A stretch of DNA of 64,000 bases from Brachypterus glaber (Eukaryota > Arthropoda > Insecta > Coleoptera > Kateretidae): assembly GCA_958510825.1 (NCBI GenBank), contig OY294048.1:32453026-32517025 (forward strand), read 5' to 3'. Positions 53,020 to 64,000 of the stretch are shown piece after piece. The position numbers and the translations under genes are program-made. The notes below the pieces were generated by a model. It saw only the letters and a list, made by a program, of their open reading frames with translations, searched no databases and was not told the origin of the DNA. Position 1 is the first letter of the stretch, and each line of letters starts with the position of its first letter.

Positions 53020-53610
53020 AACAGTAACTGGCATGTCAAAATTTAAGAAGTGATTCTACATCCGAAAATATTAAAAAAACTTCCTTTAAAGGTTGGTCCA
53101 AAAATGAGCCCTAAGGGAACTACGGGCTTTCGATATTGAATGGGGAACAAAAAAAGCACCAATAAAGTTTTAATGATGCATGGTAATTCTTCATTTAAAA
53201 CTAAGCAAAAAAGTATTCTTCACCAAAACACCTAAATTTAATATTAAAGGAATAATAGCCTTTTAAAAAGTAACATTTTTGGTGGCACAAAATGTTACTT
53301 CCTTACATTTTTTATGTATTTTTACTCAAGGAATATTTTTTACAAAAAATCAAAAAAAATATACATAAAAAAGTTTGGGGCAAAAATGTGTTAAGCCTTA
53401 GTAAGGCTTTGTCCGCCTAGGCACGCCTGGATATATTTTAAAAAAAATTAACAAACTAATTAATACTAGTAAACATGTTCTAGCTTAAAGGGTTATTAAT
53501 TGAAAACCTTATTTTTAGTACAATTTTAAAGGGCCGTAGCTCCCTTAAGGCTCATTTCCGGACCAACCTTTATAGGATTTTTTTTATATTTTGACATGCC
53601 AGTTACTGAT
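53020..53610. mobile_element. Foldback member of the GTAACTGGCATGTCAAAAT family
   Basis: GTAACTGGCATGTCAAAATT on the left and ATTTTGACATGCCAGTTAC on the right enclose arms with AAAGGTTGGTC and CTAAGGGAACTACGG and complements. Confidence 0.75.
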
Positions 53611-53999
53611 CTAGCGATTTTGCGAATTGTAGAAATTTGCTGAGCTTGAGTCTGCTGTAACTTGTGAACTATTCATCTTATTAAAAAATGTTTTCTACAA
53701 AAGCTGCAGGAAATAGCTATTAACCTAGGTGGCGTTGGAGAGAAGATATTCTCGAAAAACTGGTTTTCGGTACCATTTTTCCAATATGGCGGCGCGAGCG
53801 GCGGTCGAAAACTCGGAATATGTATGAAAAACTGCACAAATCTACAAAATTAGAAGTCTTCTGTACCTTTTGCAGCGAAAGCCCCCTTTTATGACTTCAG
53901 TGCCTGGTCTAAAGCAAAAAAAGTTCATTTTAGTAAATTTTGTGTGCTTCGTGGTAAAATTTTCAAAAGGACTTGCCTTTTTGCGAGTCTCAAAATTAC

Positions 54000-56910
54000 C
54001 CTAGTAGAAATTAACCGTTAGAAAAACGTTTTTCTAACGTTAGAAAACTGTATAAAAGTACGTTATAAAATATGTGCAAATGTCCCGCTTTTTAACGTTA
54101 GAATCTAACGTTAGTTACAAACGTTAATCTAACGTTAGATTTTTAAGTTAGAAATACGTTAAAAGTACGTTTAATTTCTAACTTTCGGAGGGGGCGTGGC
54201 CACCTAGGAAATTTCTACCTGCATCATACAATGGCAGCTGGAGACAAATTTATTCATATAAATAAATCTTAATATATTTTAGTAATCATAATATTTTTAA
54301 ACATAATTTCGTTACATTTATTTATAATGTCCCGTAATTAATACGTTCACTGCCAACGGCTAGTTTTGACAGCGGAGCAATGGGAAAAATAGAAAGAATT
54401 GATTAATGTTGTTAGGGGCGCCAGTTACTTTAGCTTTTACTCCTTTAGGTAAGTAACAACCTAGTGTAAATACTTAAGCTTTTCAGTTTGAGAAAATATA
54501 ACCCCTAAATAAAATAAGATAATTCATTTGAGAAATTTATTATAAATAAACTTAATGAAAGCACATCAAGTAATGTATTAATATATATAAAAAATATGTG
54601 TAATTATATTAAGATATAATTAAAGAAATCTTAATAAAAATTACTAAATTCAGAAATCATTCGACTTAAATGTATAAAGAAAACATGAAGTTCAGCAAGC
54701 ACCAAGAAATGTATGTAAACAACAATCATTTCTTGCAGTGTATAAAAGTCATGCTTAAATTAGAAATCATTTAATCAAAAGTATGATATTTAATAATTAA
54801 TAAATGAGATTAAATGTTTTAAAAAAAATAAGTACCTAAAAATGAACAAAAGCCAGAAGGGCATATAGTATTAATCAATACTATATCAGATCTGATAAAG
54901 TTTACAGTTATAAGAATATTGAAATAAAAGAATTTAAAAATATGAAATATTGCTTTCAAAAGTTTTCAGAATGAGTACTTAGCTGGTTTCTGCAAAATCC
55001 ATGAGGTATGAATTCCATCGTCTCCATCTGTGCAAGTCTCCCCTATGCTGATGAATTCATTTCTCAAATGAAAGAAAAAAAAAATATAGGCTGTCCCATC
55101 TACTTTGGAAAAATTATCTTCCAGGATAAAATGTACGATTGAAAATGTTGTCCGGGATTAAATATGCTTTTGAAAATTATGTCCAATATAAAATTGTCTG
55201 CTAGACGGTTACATAGAATTTATCTATGCCAAAAATTACAGAACCATGTTCCAACAGAACATCACTCCATGCGGAGAACTTGTATATCAAATATACCAAA
55301 ATAAACTTCAACTTAAATTAATGTAATTCCATATTAATGGTATAGAAATGGTGAGTAATTAATGGTAATTAATTAATGGTCTAGTAATAATGGTGGTTAA
55401 TTAATGTAGTAATAATGGTGCTTAATGGTGCTTAATTAATGGTGATGTCATACTAAGTCTTCGATGTCCATCGAAACGTTATAAATGCGTAATTGTAGAA
55501 AATAACCGTTACAATATCTTCCGCATTGTTTAAATATTCATTTTCACTAACTTTAAATAAAAATACATGAAGGATTACTTCGATGATTACAGAAAATAAA
55601 CACTCGTCAAAATGAGACCACCATTGTACAGAGTTGCATCAAGAAGGAGCGAAAATCGACCTTATCAACCGGTATGAACCCTTCAGGTAAATAAAATCCT
55701 ATTTCTGAACTATTAGCGACATCTATGCAAGTCATTATCAACTACAGTTTTACCGTATAGGATTCCTAATAAAGGTAACTGAAACGACACCAAAAATAAT
55801 AACTAATTAAAAGAATGTTTCCTAATAAATCCGTATTAGTGATATCTAACCTCAAAATATTACTCTAAGAAACAAATATAAACAATACTTATTGTTTATC
55901 AGCAAAACTAATAAAAATACGAACAGAATACTAAGTGTCCTGTGAACTAAGTATAAACAAAATACTGAATCTAAGTGAGCAGTTCCAGCAAACTATTTTC
56001 AACAAATTCTGGATTATCCCGAAGAAATAATCATACGAAACTTTCCAGGAGAGACAAGCTACAAATGAAAGCCAGTGAAATCCAACCCTCAATAGACTCT
56101 GAAACATATAAAAACCAGGTAAGTCCATAGACAAATGCACTATAGAGAAATAAGTCATATGATTCTTTATTATTAAAAATCATATTCTAATTATGTTTTC
56201 TTTATGTTATTTTCAGGTAGAACTATGGAATAGAGACTTATATGGTTAGAATTCAGTTCCTGCTACAAAATAGTCCCAGATACAAAATAGTTCTGTACGT
56301 ACGTAACTATTTATATACAAAATAAACATAAATTATAACGTAAGTAAACGAATAGTTTAATTAACCCTTGCTATATTACAAAGTGACGATTTATATCGTT
56401 ACAATAAAATAGCCATCTTTTTAGGTGGCCCTAAATATTTTTCTTGTAATATGCTGTTATACTTCGATAAATACGTTTACCTCTCAGAATAACTTTATAT
56501 TTAGTTAGTTAATATTTATTTATACATTCATAATCTTAAAATATTTGTTCAATTCTAGTACAGTGTTGCCAGACTTACTATAATTTTGACTTTTGGGGGA
56601 TATTTTTTTAAACTTATTATAGAAATAATAATTATCAAACCTAGGCACATAGCTGTCTGAAATGAGTATTTTTTACTATAGCTTACATATTAATGGAAAT
56701 TTAAAAAATACTTAAAGTTAGAATAAGGTTAGAAAAAGGTTAGAATTTAGTTAGGAAACTAACGTTAGATTTATGTATTTTATAACGTTTTTGTCAAACG
56801 TTTTTTTTAAGGTTAGATTTATATATTTTAGAACGCTTTTGTCAAACGTTAGTTTTTAAGGTTAGATTTATATATTTTATAACTTTTTTGTATAACATTT
56901 GAGACTAAGG
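54000..56910. mobile_element. AACGTTAG-rich TIR element, copy 2, with nested insertion
   Basis: The left part (54000-54327) and right part (56404-56910) together match copy 3 at 62535-63502. The middle is a 2,076-bp insertion. Confidence 0.8.
54328..56403. mobile_element. Solo-LTR-like insertion (TGT...ACA, ATAA duplication)
   Basis: A 2,076-bp segment starting TGTCCCGTAATTAATACG and ending TTTATATCGTTACA, flanked by ATAA (54324-54327, 56404-56407). Removing it with one ATAA restores exactly the sequence of the homologous uninterrupted copy near 62850-62870. TG/CA ends and a 4-bp duplication fit an LTR. No ORF is recognised and the orientation is unknown. Confidence 0.65.
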
Positions 56911-57221
56911 AAACGTTCAAGTATCACGTATCGCAAATTGTACCAAAATTCATTCACTTCATACCCCGTTTCTGGCGTTAATAAAGGCTGTAGATATTTC
57001 ATGTTTTGGCTACCCCTCCTAATAGGGGATGTATTAGGGGGGTTAGCCAAAATATAAAATCTCTAGAGAGGGTAGGACATAATGTCGGTCCAATCGGTCC
57101 AGTATTGGATTATTCTATTTGATTGCTAAAAATTACCTACTATATTATATATAACAATAGTTTTAAAAATTACCAAATCGCCCAGACAAAAAATATATAC
57201 TTATAGGTATATATACTGGGT

Positions 57222-58412
57222 ATACATGGTAGCAAGAACGCTAAGTAAAATCCAAAGACTAGCATGTCTAGGGATTACTGGCGCTATGAGGACGACCGCT
57301 ACAGCCGCGCTCGAAGCCATACTGGGGCTGCCCCCGCTTCCATCTTGGTCCCTATTAGCAGTATCAAAGTGATTGAGGCTGAAGATCAGCTTAGGTATAA
57401 CAAGAAATTCACTCTCACAATTCCCAGTAAGGAACAGTGGGAGAGAAAGCAGGTTGCTTTCGCCCCGACATCCGTGGTGTGCTATACAGACGGTTCCCGT
57501 ATGGCAAGCAGACATCGGGAGCAGGATTCTGCATTGAGGACAGGGAGGTACAGGAAAGCTTTTCGCTAGGAATGTACCCCACAGTCTTCCAAGCGGAGGT
57601 CTTCGCTATACAGGAGGCGGCAAGGTGTGAGGCAGTACGTTCAGGCAACGAGACAGATGTATACTTCTGCTCGGATAGCCAGGCAGCTTTAAAAGCTCTT
57701 AGCGCACCCGCAACAAGATCCGCTCTGGTGCAGGAGTGCGCTGGAGAGCTGGATGAGCTAGCAAGAACAAAAAGAGTTCACCTTGTGTGGGTACCAGGTC
57801 ACTGCGGTATTCCAGGCAACGAGAGGGCGGATGAACTCGCCAGACTGGGTGCCGGAAAGCCCTGCCTGGGACCTGAACCAATTCTCGGTATCACAAGGAA
57901 ACAAGTGAAGACTGCCCTCAACGCTTGGGTGGAAAGTCAGCTTAAAGAACACTGGACCGAGCTTAGCGGTTGCAGGCAGGCAAAGGAATTCCTGACCAGG
58001 CCAAGCAAAGCTAGGTCGGTCTGGCTACTAGGAAGGGGCCGAGCAACCATAAGCCTCCTTACAGGGGTCCTTACGGGCCACTGTGGGCTTATGCGACACC
58101 TAAGCCTCATGCGGACGGTAAACGATCCGACCTGCCCTGGGTGTGGGATGGACGAGGAAACGCCCTACCACTTCATAGGGGAGTGTGAGGCTCTGGGCAG
58201 GCTCAGACAAGACGTCTTCGGAGTGGTAACACTAGCGAAGGAAGAGATGAGCCTCCTAGCCTGGTCAGATGTTATGAACTTCATCAGAAGGTCTGGCAGA
58301 TTCAGGAAGAGGGAGGATAGGCAGCAGGTTGGGTAGGTAATCTTGGGGCAGACAAAAAGGGCCATTGGGCCTACTTGTCAGGCGTCGGAGCCTACCCACC
58401 TTTTACTACTAC
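57222..58412 (+). mobile_element. 5'-truncated LINE with RNase H, flanked by 13-bp duplication
   Basis: Flanked by ATATATACTGGGT at 57209-57221 and 58413-58425. Begins in the post-RT region (RTLSKIQRLACLGITGAMRT), has at least one stop and frame change near 57360-57520, and ends in a short 3' UTR without a poly-A tail. Confidence 0.82.
57437..58336 (+). pseudogene. LINE RNase H and C-terminal domain, 5' end frameshifted
   Basis: The RNase H domain starts in another frame (CYTDGSRM at about 57480) and continues after a frame change with FQAEVFAIQEAA, YFCSDSQAALKAL and HLVWVPGHCGIPGNERADEL. The C-terminal zinc-binding part is TCPGCGMDEETPYHFIGEC. This layout occurs in RNase H-bearing insect LINEs (I/R1/LOA group). 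Confidence 0.8.
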
Positions 58413-58425
58413 ATATATACTGGGT

Positions 58426-59189
58426 GTAACAAGACCAAAGTACACCCCTTTTTTTCTTTATTTTAAAAGTTACATTTTCCAAATTTGAAACATCTTTTAT
58501 TGCCATAAAACGTCAACTTTTAACCTAAAAAGTACATTTAAGCCACTTTCGGTTTAGTCGGAAATTACACCAACTTTCGATTTTTAAATGGGACACCCTA
58601 TATATTTTTACGTTTCAATTCTTCGCTTCATTTGGAGTACAATGATGCCAAAAAAGTGACATTTTAAATTGCAGTTTTTTTTATTTAATTTTTAGTTTTT
58701 ATCATAGGTAGGTCATGATAACTAAAATTACTCAAAATGATACAAGTAATCCTGAAAAACACATTTACGCTGAAAATTCAATTTATAACGCAGTGGTACC
58801 ATTTTAAAGATTGCGAAAACTTTTTTCGCTCAAACACTCATTTTTTATTAATGGGACCATAATTGGTACATTGCAATGTACCAATGCATTGGTACCATTA
58901 AAAATTACCAATGCATTGGTACCATTAAAAATTACCATCATTAAGGAATCTAACAATATCTTTTATTTTTATTTAGGATAAATACAGCCTGTTTTATAAA
59001 TGAAAATCAACAGTAAAAATCTTATTTTTTGTGATTTTAGCGAATTTTAGTAACCAAGTTGGTTTTGAAGACAGGATTTTTATCTGTCAAATTTAAGTTA
59101 AAAAAAAGTTTTTATCGTAAATCAATTTTTCTAGGGTTGCTTGATCATTTCGACTAATTTTAAGCTTACTAGTAATCATGGCCTACTTA
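58426..59189. other. Repeat-derived intergenic sequence
   Basis: No gene seen. Contains GGTACCATTAAAAATTACCA tandem/inverted words (58860-58945), related to 16213-16260. Confidence 0.5.
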
Positions 59190-59850
59190 TACCGGGTGAG
59201 TTTAAAACCATGTACACCTCCTAAAATGGGATTGGTTTCAGCTCTATCAAAGAAATTTTTGTTTGTAGCTTATATTTCTTAATAAGGTCTACAAAACGGC
59301 GTAAATAATTATTTTTTTGCACCTCCGGTTTTGCCGGAAACCAAGTCAATTTTATTTTTTTAAACGACACCTCCTGTATATTTTTGCATTTATGAATTTG
59401 GAAAACAATTTCACATTTAAAAAAAATCATTTAAATTTTCATTTATTAAAAAAGCCTAATCTGGCAAAAGTGGAAGTGAAAGAAAAAAAGTACGCCATTT
59501 TGAAGCTCTTACATTAGGGGTTGCCATTTGAAAAAATGAAGTTATGAAGGAACCCCGTTTAAAAAAAGTTAAAGTACAAAACAATTACCAAATTTTGTCT
59601 TTTACATAAATTTGTTCCCACATATAAATAAATCAGATTTTATTTATAAAAAAATCTAGAATCTTAATAAAAAAATGTACTAAAAAAAATATAAAGTTTT
59701 TAAATGATTTTTTAATGTAAATTTGTTTTTTCTATCCAAAATTACAAAAATATACAGGGGGTATCATTAAAAAAATAATTTAACTTAATTTCCGGCGAAA
59801 CCGGAAGTGCAAAAAAATAATTTTGTACGCCATTTTGTAGAAAAAAATAG
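59190..59850. repeat. Foldback element with CCGGTTTTGCCGG arms
   Basis: CACCTCCGGTTTTGCCGGAA near 59320 is mirrored by TTCCGGCGAAACCGGAAGTG near 59790, and the adjoining sequence (ACACCTCCTGTATATT / AATATACAGGGGGTA) pairs too. Confidence 0.65.
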
Positions 59851-60026
59851 CATTGTTGTCGTCAGATATCGCCAGTGCACGTGGTGTTTGATATGCTTCC
59901 GACAAAAAGCGCGATCAATTCTATAAGATCGATTCAAAGGAAAAAGAATATATTGTAATAAAATATCAAAAGTAAAAAAATCGATTAATTGTAAAAGTAT
60001 CGATCTTCAAAAGAATCGATTAAAAA

Positions 60027-60243
60027 TAATGAAGCTGAAGTTTGCAATGTTTTTTTTTTTGCAACGAAAATTCAAATAGTATATTAAAGCACTTATTCCA
60101 TAACACGTTTTTAGCGCACTAGTACTTTAGAAAACTCGCCACAAGCGGCTTGTTTTCTAAACTTGTACTCGTGCGCTAAAAACGTTTGTTATGAAACTTT
60201 AATATACTATTTGAATTTTCGTTGCAAACTTCAGCTTTATGAA
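60027..60243. mobile_element. Hairpin MITE of about 0.2 kb
   Basis: AAGCTGAAGTTTGCAA and GCAACGAAAATTCAAATAGT on the left, split by a T-run, are mirrored continuously on the right (ACTATTTGAATTTTCGTTGC, AAACTTCAGCTTT). The loop carries GTTTTTAGCGCAC and its complement. Confidence 0.8.
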
Positions 60244-60960
60244 ATTTCCCAAATCAAAAGAACAGCTTTACCCCTTGACCGCGAAATTTTGCTGGCTAAA
60301 AAAAAGGTCCTCACCTCTGAAAAATTCCCAACTCAAAAAAAGCTCTACTACCCCCGACCGTAAAATTGTGATGACTAAAAAAAAGGTCCTCATCTCTGAA
60401 AAATTAAACTAATATAAATAATATTAATTAATTTTCTGTGTTGTGAGAGTTTTAAATGAAGGGTCCAGTGGAAAAATGATGAGGTACCATTTTTTAAAAA
60501 GTTGAAAAAAACGAAATTTAAAGTTTCGAAACTACTAGTGAAATAGTTTTTAATGACATTTAGAGTTCTTTCTGGGTAATTTTCTCGATTACAAATTCAT
60601 AACAACCCCATGTTGAATCCCGGCACGAATAAAAACTTCATGTATACCCAACATTTTTATTCATTTCAAAGATGTAAACATTCAAATTCAAATTTTCAAC
60701 TGCAGTTTTTAGTGTGAACCTCATCGTTTTTTCACTAGACCCTTCAAATAACTATTTAAAACTGATTTTGTTTATTATTTTAATAATAATTTAAATCAGT
60801 TTACATTACTCACAGTATTATTATTTTTTAATGTAGGGTAGCTTCTGTTTTGACTTGAGCAACCCCTGTGGGGGTGCTTAGAGCTTATTTCGCCATGGGG
60901 TGCTCAAAATCATGCCAGGAGGTGCTGAGCACCCTCTAGCACCCCCCCATGGTGGTGATA
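60244..60960. repeat. Second copy of the 12376-12760 repeat
   Basis: Two tandem blocks with GACTAAAAAAAAGGTCCTCA-type words near 60250-60400, then GCTTAGAGCTTATTTCGCCA and a GGGTGCTCA block at 60870-60950. Confidence 0.6.
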
Positions 60961-60989
60961 GCACAAAAACCTTCTAAGAATATTCTTAA

Positions 60990-62050
60990 AATAAATATCC
61001 GGAAGGACAGCATGCTTCTTAGAAGCATGTCTATTTTGCTCAGGATATTCTAAGAACGATTAAAGAAATGCAAAGGATACCGTTTTAATCGTACTGGGAG
61101 TTCCTAAGAAGGTTCTTAAAAGCCTCTGCATCAAATAAGAATGTTTTAAGAAGCATGTTAAGAATGTTCTTAGAAGTAGGTACATGTACTTTTAAGAATA
61201 TTCTTGGCATGCTTCTAAAAATATTCTAATTTGATGCATTTAAGTAATAATATTGGATATTTCGCAGGCGCAAACAAAGTAGGTAGGCGTTTCAGAATTC
61301 TGCATTAATGTAGTTTTTCTCTTTCTTTCAATTATATTTTATAATACTCGATCCTTTTTATGAAGTGATATCATAAATTTGAACATGGCGAAAATTTTTA
61401 CATCTTTGAGATAAACCTAATAATTAAAGTATATAAAAATCTTTAGATATAGCATCCATCAGGTAAGATTCATATGGCATATGCAGTTTTACTGTGAAAG
61501 TAAACTTTGTACCAAACATAAAAATCATGCGCCACACAAAAATCCAATGTTTAGAGAAAAAATAGCAAATAATTGTCATTTCAAAAAATAAAAATTTTAA
61601 TTTTTTGTCTAAAACTATATAATAATCACTTTATGTGTAAAAATAGATCCATTTCTACTACTACTAGGGTAAAACTTATGTTATTAACAATTTTAAGAAT
61701 ATTTGTAATTCTAACCTAATAAAATTAAAATAATATAGACGCCATATTACTATTCTAAAGACATTCCCATTAGAATATTTTAAGAATATGTATTTGAGAA
61801 TATTCTTAGCAAAATACTCTAATCATGCTTAGCATGTGCACTATAGCATTATTCTAAAAATATTCCCATTAGAATATTTTAAGAATATGTATTGGGAATA
61901 TTCTTAGCAAAATACTCTAATCATGCTAAGAATGTTTAGAGTAGAATCACTTATGCTACTACAGCAGTGCACCTTTTAAGAACATGCTTAGCATGTTTAC
62001 AGCATTATGCTAAGAACCTTTTCAAGGGAACGATTAAAAAACCTTCTTAG
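60990..62050. repeat. AGAATATTCTTA-rich repeat with 99-bp tandem copy
   Basis: Self-complementary words such as AAGAATATTCTTA and AAGCATG/CATGCTT recur throughout. A 99-bp unit is tandemly duplicated (CCCATTAGAATATTTTAAGA at 61766 and 61865). The right end at about 61960-62050 mirrors the left at 60980-61140. No ORF. Confidence 0.65.
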
Positions 62051-62534
62051 GATGTAATGTGTTATCAGGGCAGTTACGGGATTAAATGCATTATCTTCTC
62101 TACTTGTTATTAAAATAATATCACCAGTATAAACTATAGTTTCTTTGCACAAAAATAGCACATTGTCACACACAACAATAACACGAGACAATAACAATTT
62201 CTTTATATATGCGCCTTTATTAATAAATCAAAGATAATTATTATTAACTTCACGATACACTTGCTTTTATTTATTTTTTTCTTTTAATTTTGATACTAAC
62301 CTTGACATGCGTGTGTGGGTAACAATACTATACTACCGAGGAACTAAGTAAATCATATAGTTATCTAAAAAGTTTGAATTAAATGCTTATCGTAGATCAG
62401 TGTATATTGTTTTATACACAGTAGGGTGGACCAAGATTAAAATTTTTGTGTTTTCGATATAGTCTGTAACCTACATATTCTGTGGCACATAGGTATAATA
62501 CTGGGGAAACAATATTTTGATAAAAAATTGACCA

Positions 62535-63502
62535 ACCCTAGTAGAAATTTAACCTTAGAATAACGTTTTTCTAATGTTAGAAAACTGTATAAAAGTACGT
62601 TATAAAATATGTGCAAATGTCCCGATTTTTAACGTTAGTATCTAACGTTAGTTACAAACGTTAATCTAACGTTAGATTTTTAAGTTAGAAATACGTTATA
62701 AGTACGTTTAATTTCTAACTTTCGGACGGGGCGTGGCCAACTAGGAAATTTCTACCTGCATTATAAAATGGCAGCTGGAGACAAATTTATTCATATAAAT
62801 AAATCTTAATATATTTTAGCCATCATAATATATTTAAACATAATTTCATTACATTTATTTATAAAATAGCCATCTTGTTAGGTGGCACTAAATATTTTTC
62901 GTGTAATATGCTGTTATACTTCGATAAATACGTTTACCTATCAGGAAAACTTTATATTTAGTTAAATAATATTTATTTATTAATTCAGAATCTTAAAATA
63001 TTTTTTCAATTCTAGTACAGCGTTGCCGGACTCACTATAATTTTGACTTTTGGGGGATATTTTTTTAAACTTATTATAAAACACCTTTATATGTAAGGTC
63101 CCAGAATGACTAAAAACTAATAAATAAAAATAAATAAATATATAAATAATAAATAATTATCAAACCTAGGCACATATCTGTCTTAAATGAGTATTTTCTA
63201 CTATAGCTTACGTATTAATAATGGAAATTTAAAAAACATTTAAAATTAGAATAAGGTTAGAAAAAGGTTAGAATTTAGTTAGGAAACTAACATTAGGTTT
63301 ATGTATTTTATAACGTTTTTGTAAAACGTTAGTTTTTAAGTTTAGATTTATATATTTTATAACGTTTTTGTCAAACGTTAGTTTTCAAGGTTAGATTTAT
63401 ATATTTTATAACGTTTTTGTATAACGTTTGAGACTAAACATAAAAATGTCACTAATCTAATGTTATGTTAAGTTAGATTTATGTACTTTTCTACCAGGGA
63501 AT
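62535..63502. mobile_element. AACGTTAG-rich TIR element, copy 3 (uninterrupted)
   Basis: Ends ACCCTAGTAGAAATT and TTTTCTACCAGGGAA. The interior has multiple TAACGTTAG and TTATAACGTTTTTGT words. It supplies the empty site for the insertion at 54328-56403. Confidence 0.75.
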
Positions 63503-64000
63503 TGTATAGATAAAATATATCCGCTTTTATCCTACATTAGAGTGGGCCGTTAAATAACTTTTTTCTAAATCGCCTTCGGATCAAGGATAAACATTTTTCT
63601 TTTTGTGTAAAACAAACTGTGTCAAGAGCTTTTATTCCTGTGATGACATCTTTAGTCTACGCAAGTCTGTCAAAGTTTTGATTTTTGCGTCAAATTTAGC
63701 CAATTTTAAGAATTTAATAAATCCTTCTTTTTTCTTATTTTGATGGTCAAATTGCTTTAATTGTATAAACAAAACGTTCCTTAAACACTTAAAAATAAAA
63801 ACTGACTTAATAAATAACAGGAGGTTGTACATGAGCTCAAAAAAAAACTTTTCGCAAAAAAAATGAACCGACTTTTGTCTTTAAAAAGTAAAAAATAAAA
63901 AATAAGCCGATGTCAATTTCACCACTCCCTAATTTAAATACTAAAAATTATTTATGTTAAATTGTTTGCTGTGAAATTGGCACCGACTTATTTTTTATTT
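63503..64000. other. AT-rich sequence, no gene seen
   Basis: No feature recognised in the last 0.5 kb. Confidence 0.5.

Noticed and set aside
55931..56158. 75-codon minus-strand ORF inside the solo-LTR-like insertion
   Set aside because: Hydrophobic AT-driven frame with no family motif.
57264..57569. 101-codon ORF starting MSRDYWRYEDD
   Set aside because: Mixed-frame product of the LINE fragment; only its middle (CYTDGS) is real RNase H sequence.
1..64000. tRNA or rRNA genes
   Set aside because: No cloverleaf with A and B boxes or rRNA-like segment was noticed by eye; a tRNAscan/Infernal run would be decisive.

Overview
This is an arthropod, almost certainly insect, nuclear genomic window. 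It is AT-rich, has spliced genes with long introns, and most of its length is transposon-derived. The insect assignment rests on a recognisable Halloween-family cytochrome P450 (shade/CYP314A1) and on jockey-type and Ty3/gypsy-type retroelements. The order cannot be fixed from the sequence. One 200-base run of N (1357-1556) marks an assembly gap.

Two host genes can be reconstructed exon by exon. Kanadaptin (SLC4A1AP/NADAP orthologue, + strand) has 11 coding exons from 8218 to 40722 and encodes 891 residues. All splice phases agree and a poly(A) signal lies at 40807. Shade (CYP314A1, ecdysone 20-hydroxylase, - strand) has three coding exons between 51320 and 43868 and encodes 496 residues. The two genes are convergent. 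A single-exon 198-codon coiled-coil ORF (16999-16403, - strand) is nested in kanadaptin intron 3. One internal exon of an unidentified + strand gene lies at 440-633.

Layout: 0-0.65 kb, unidentified exon; 0.66-1.36 kb, palindromic element running up to the gap; 1.6-7.3 kb, a Ty3/gypsy LTR retrotransposon with an uninterrupted gag-pol ORF (- strand); 7.4-8.1 kb, a tandem repeat and two Harbinger-like MITEs just upstream of kanadaptin; 8.2-40.7 kb, kanadaptin with introns full of elements. These include LINE RT fragments, a pogo-type remnant, large foldback elements, a structurally intact two-ORF jockey element with a 13-bp target duplication (35.7-40.5 kb), and a hammerhead-ribozyme-bearing insertion (33.07-33.78 kb). 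40.8-43.8 kb, intergenic repeats; 43.8-51.3 kb, shade; 51.5-64 kb, no host gene seen, only nested TIR/foldback elements, a solo-LTR-like insertion with its empty site visible elsewhere in the window, and a truncated LINE with target duplication.

The most interesting signal is the 710-bp insertion at 33069-33778. It carries three copies (one inverted, two direct, 353 nt apart) of a 45-nt sequence that folds as a complete type I hammerhead ribozyme, and it sits in a dead LINE reverse transcriptase flanked by an 11-bp target duplication. This resembles Penelope-like pLTRs or retrozymes. Other points to examine are a 214-residue lineage-specific exon in kanadaptin and a Glu/Asp-to-His change in the shade I-helix oxygen-activation motif.
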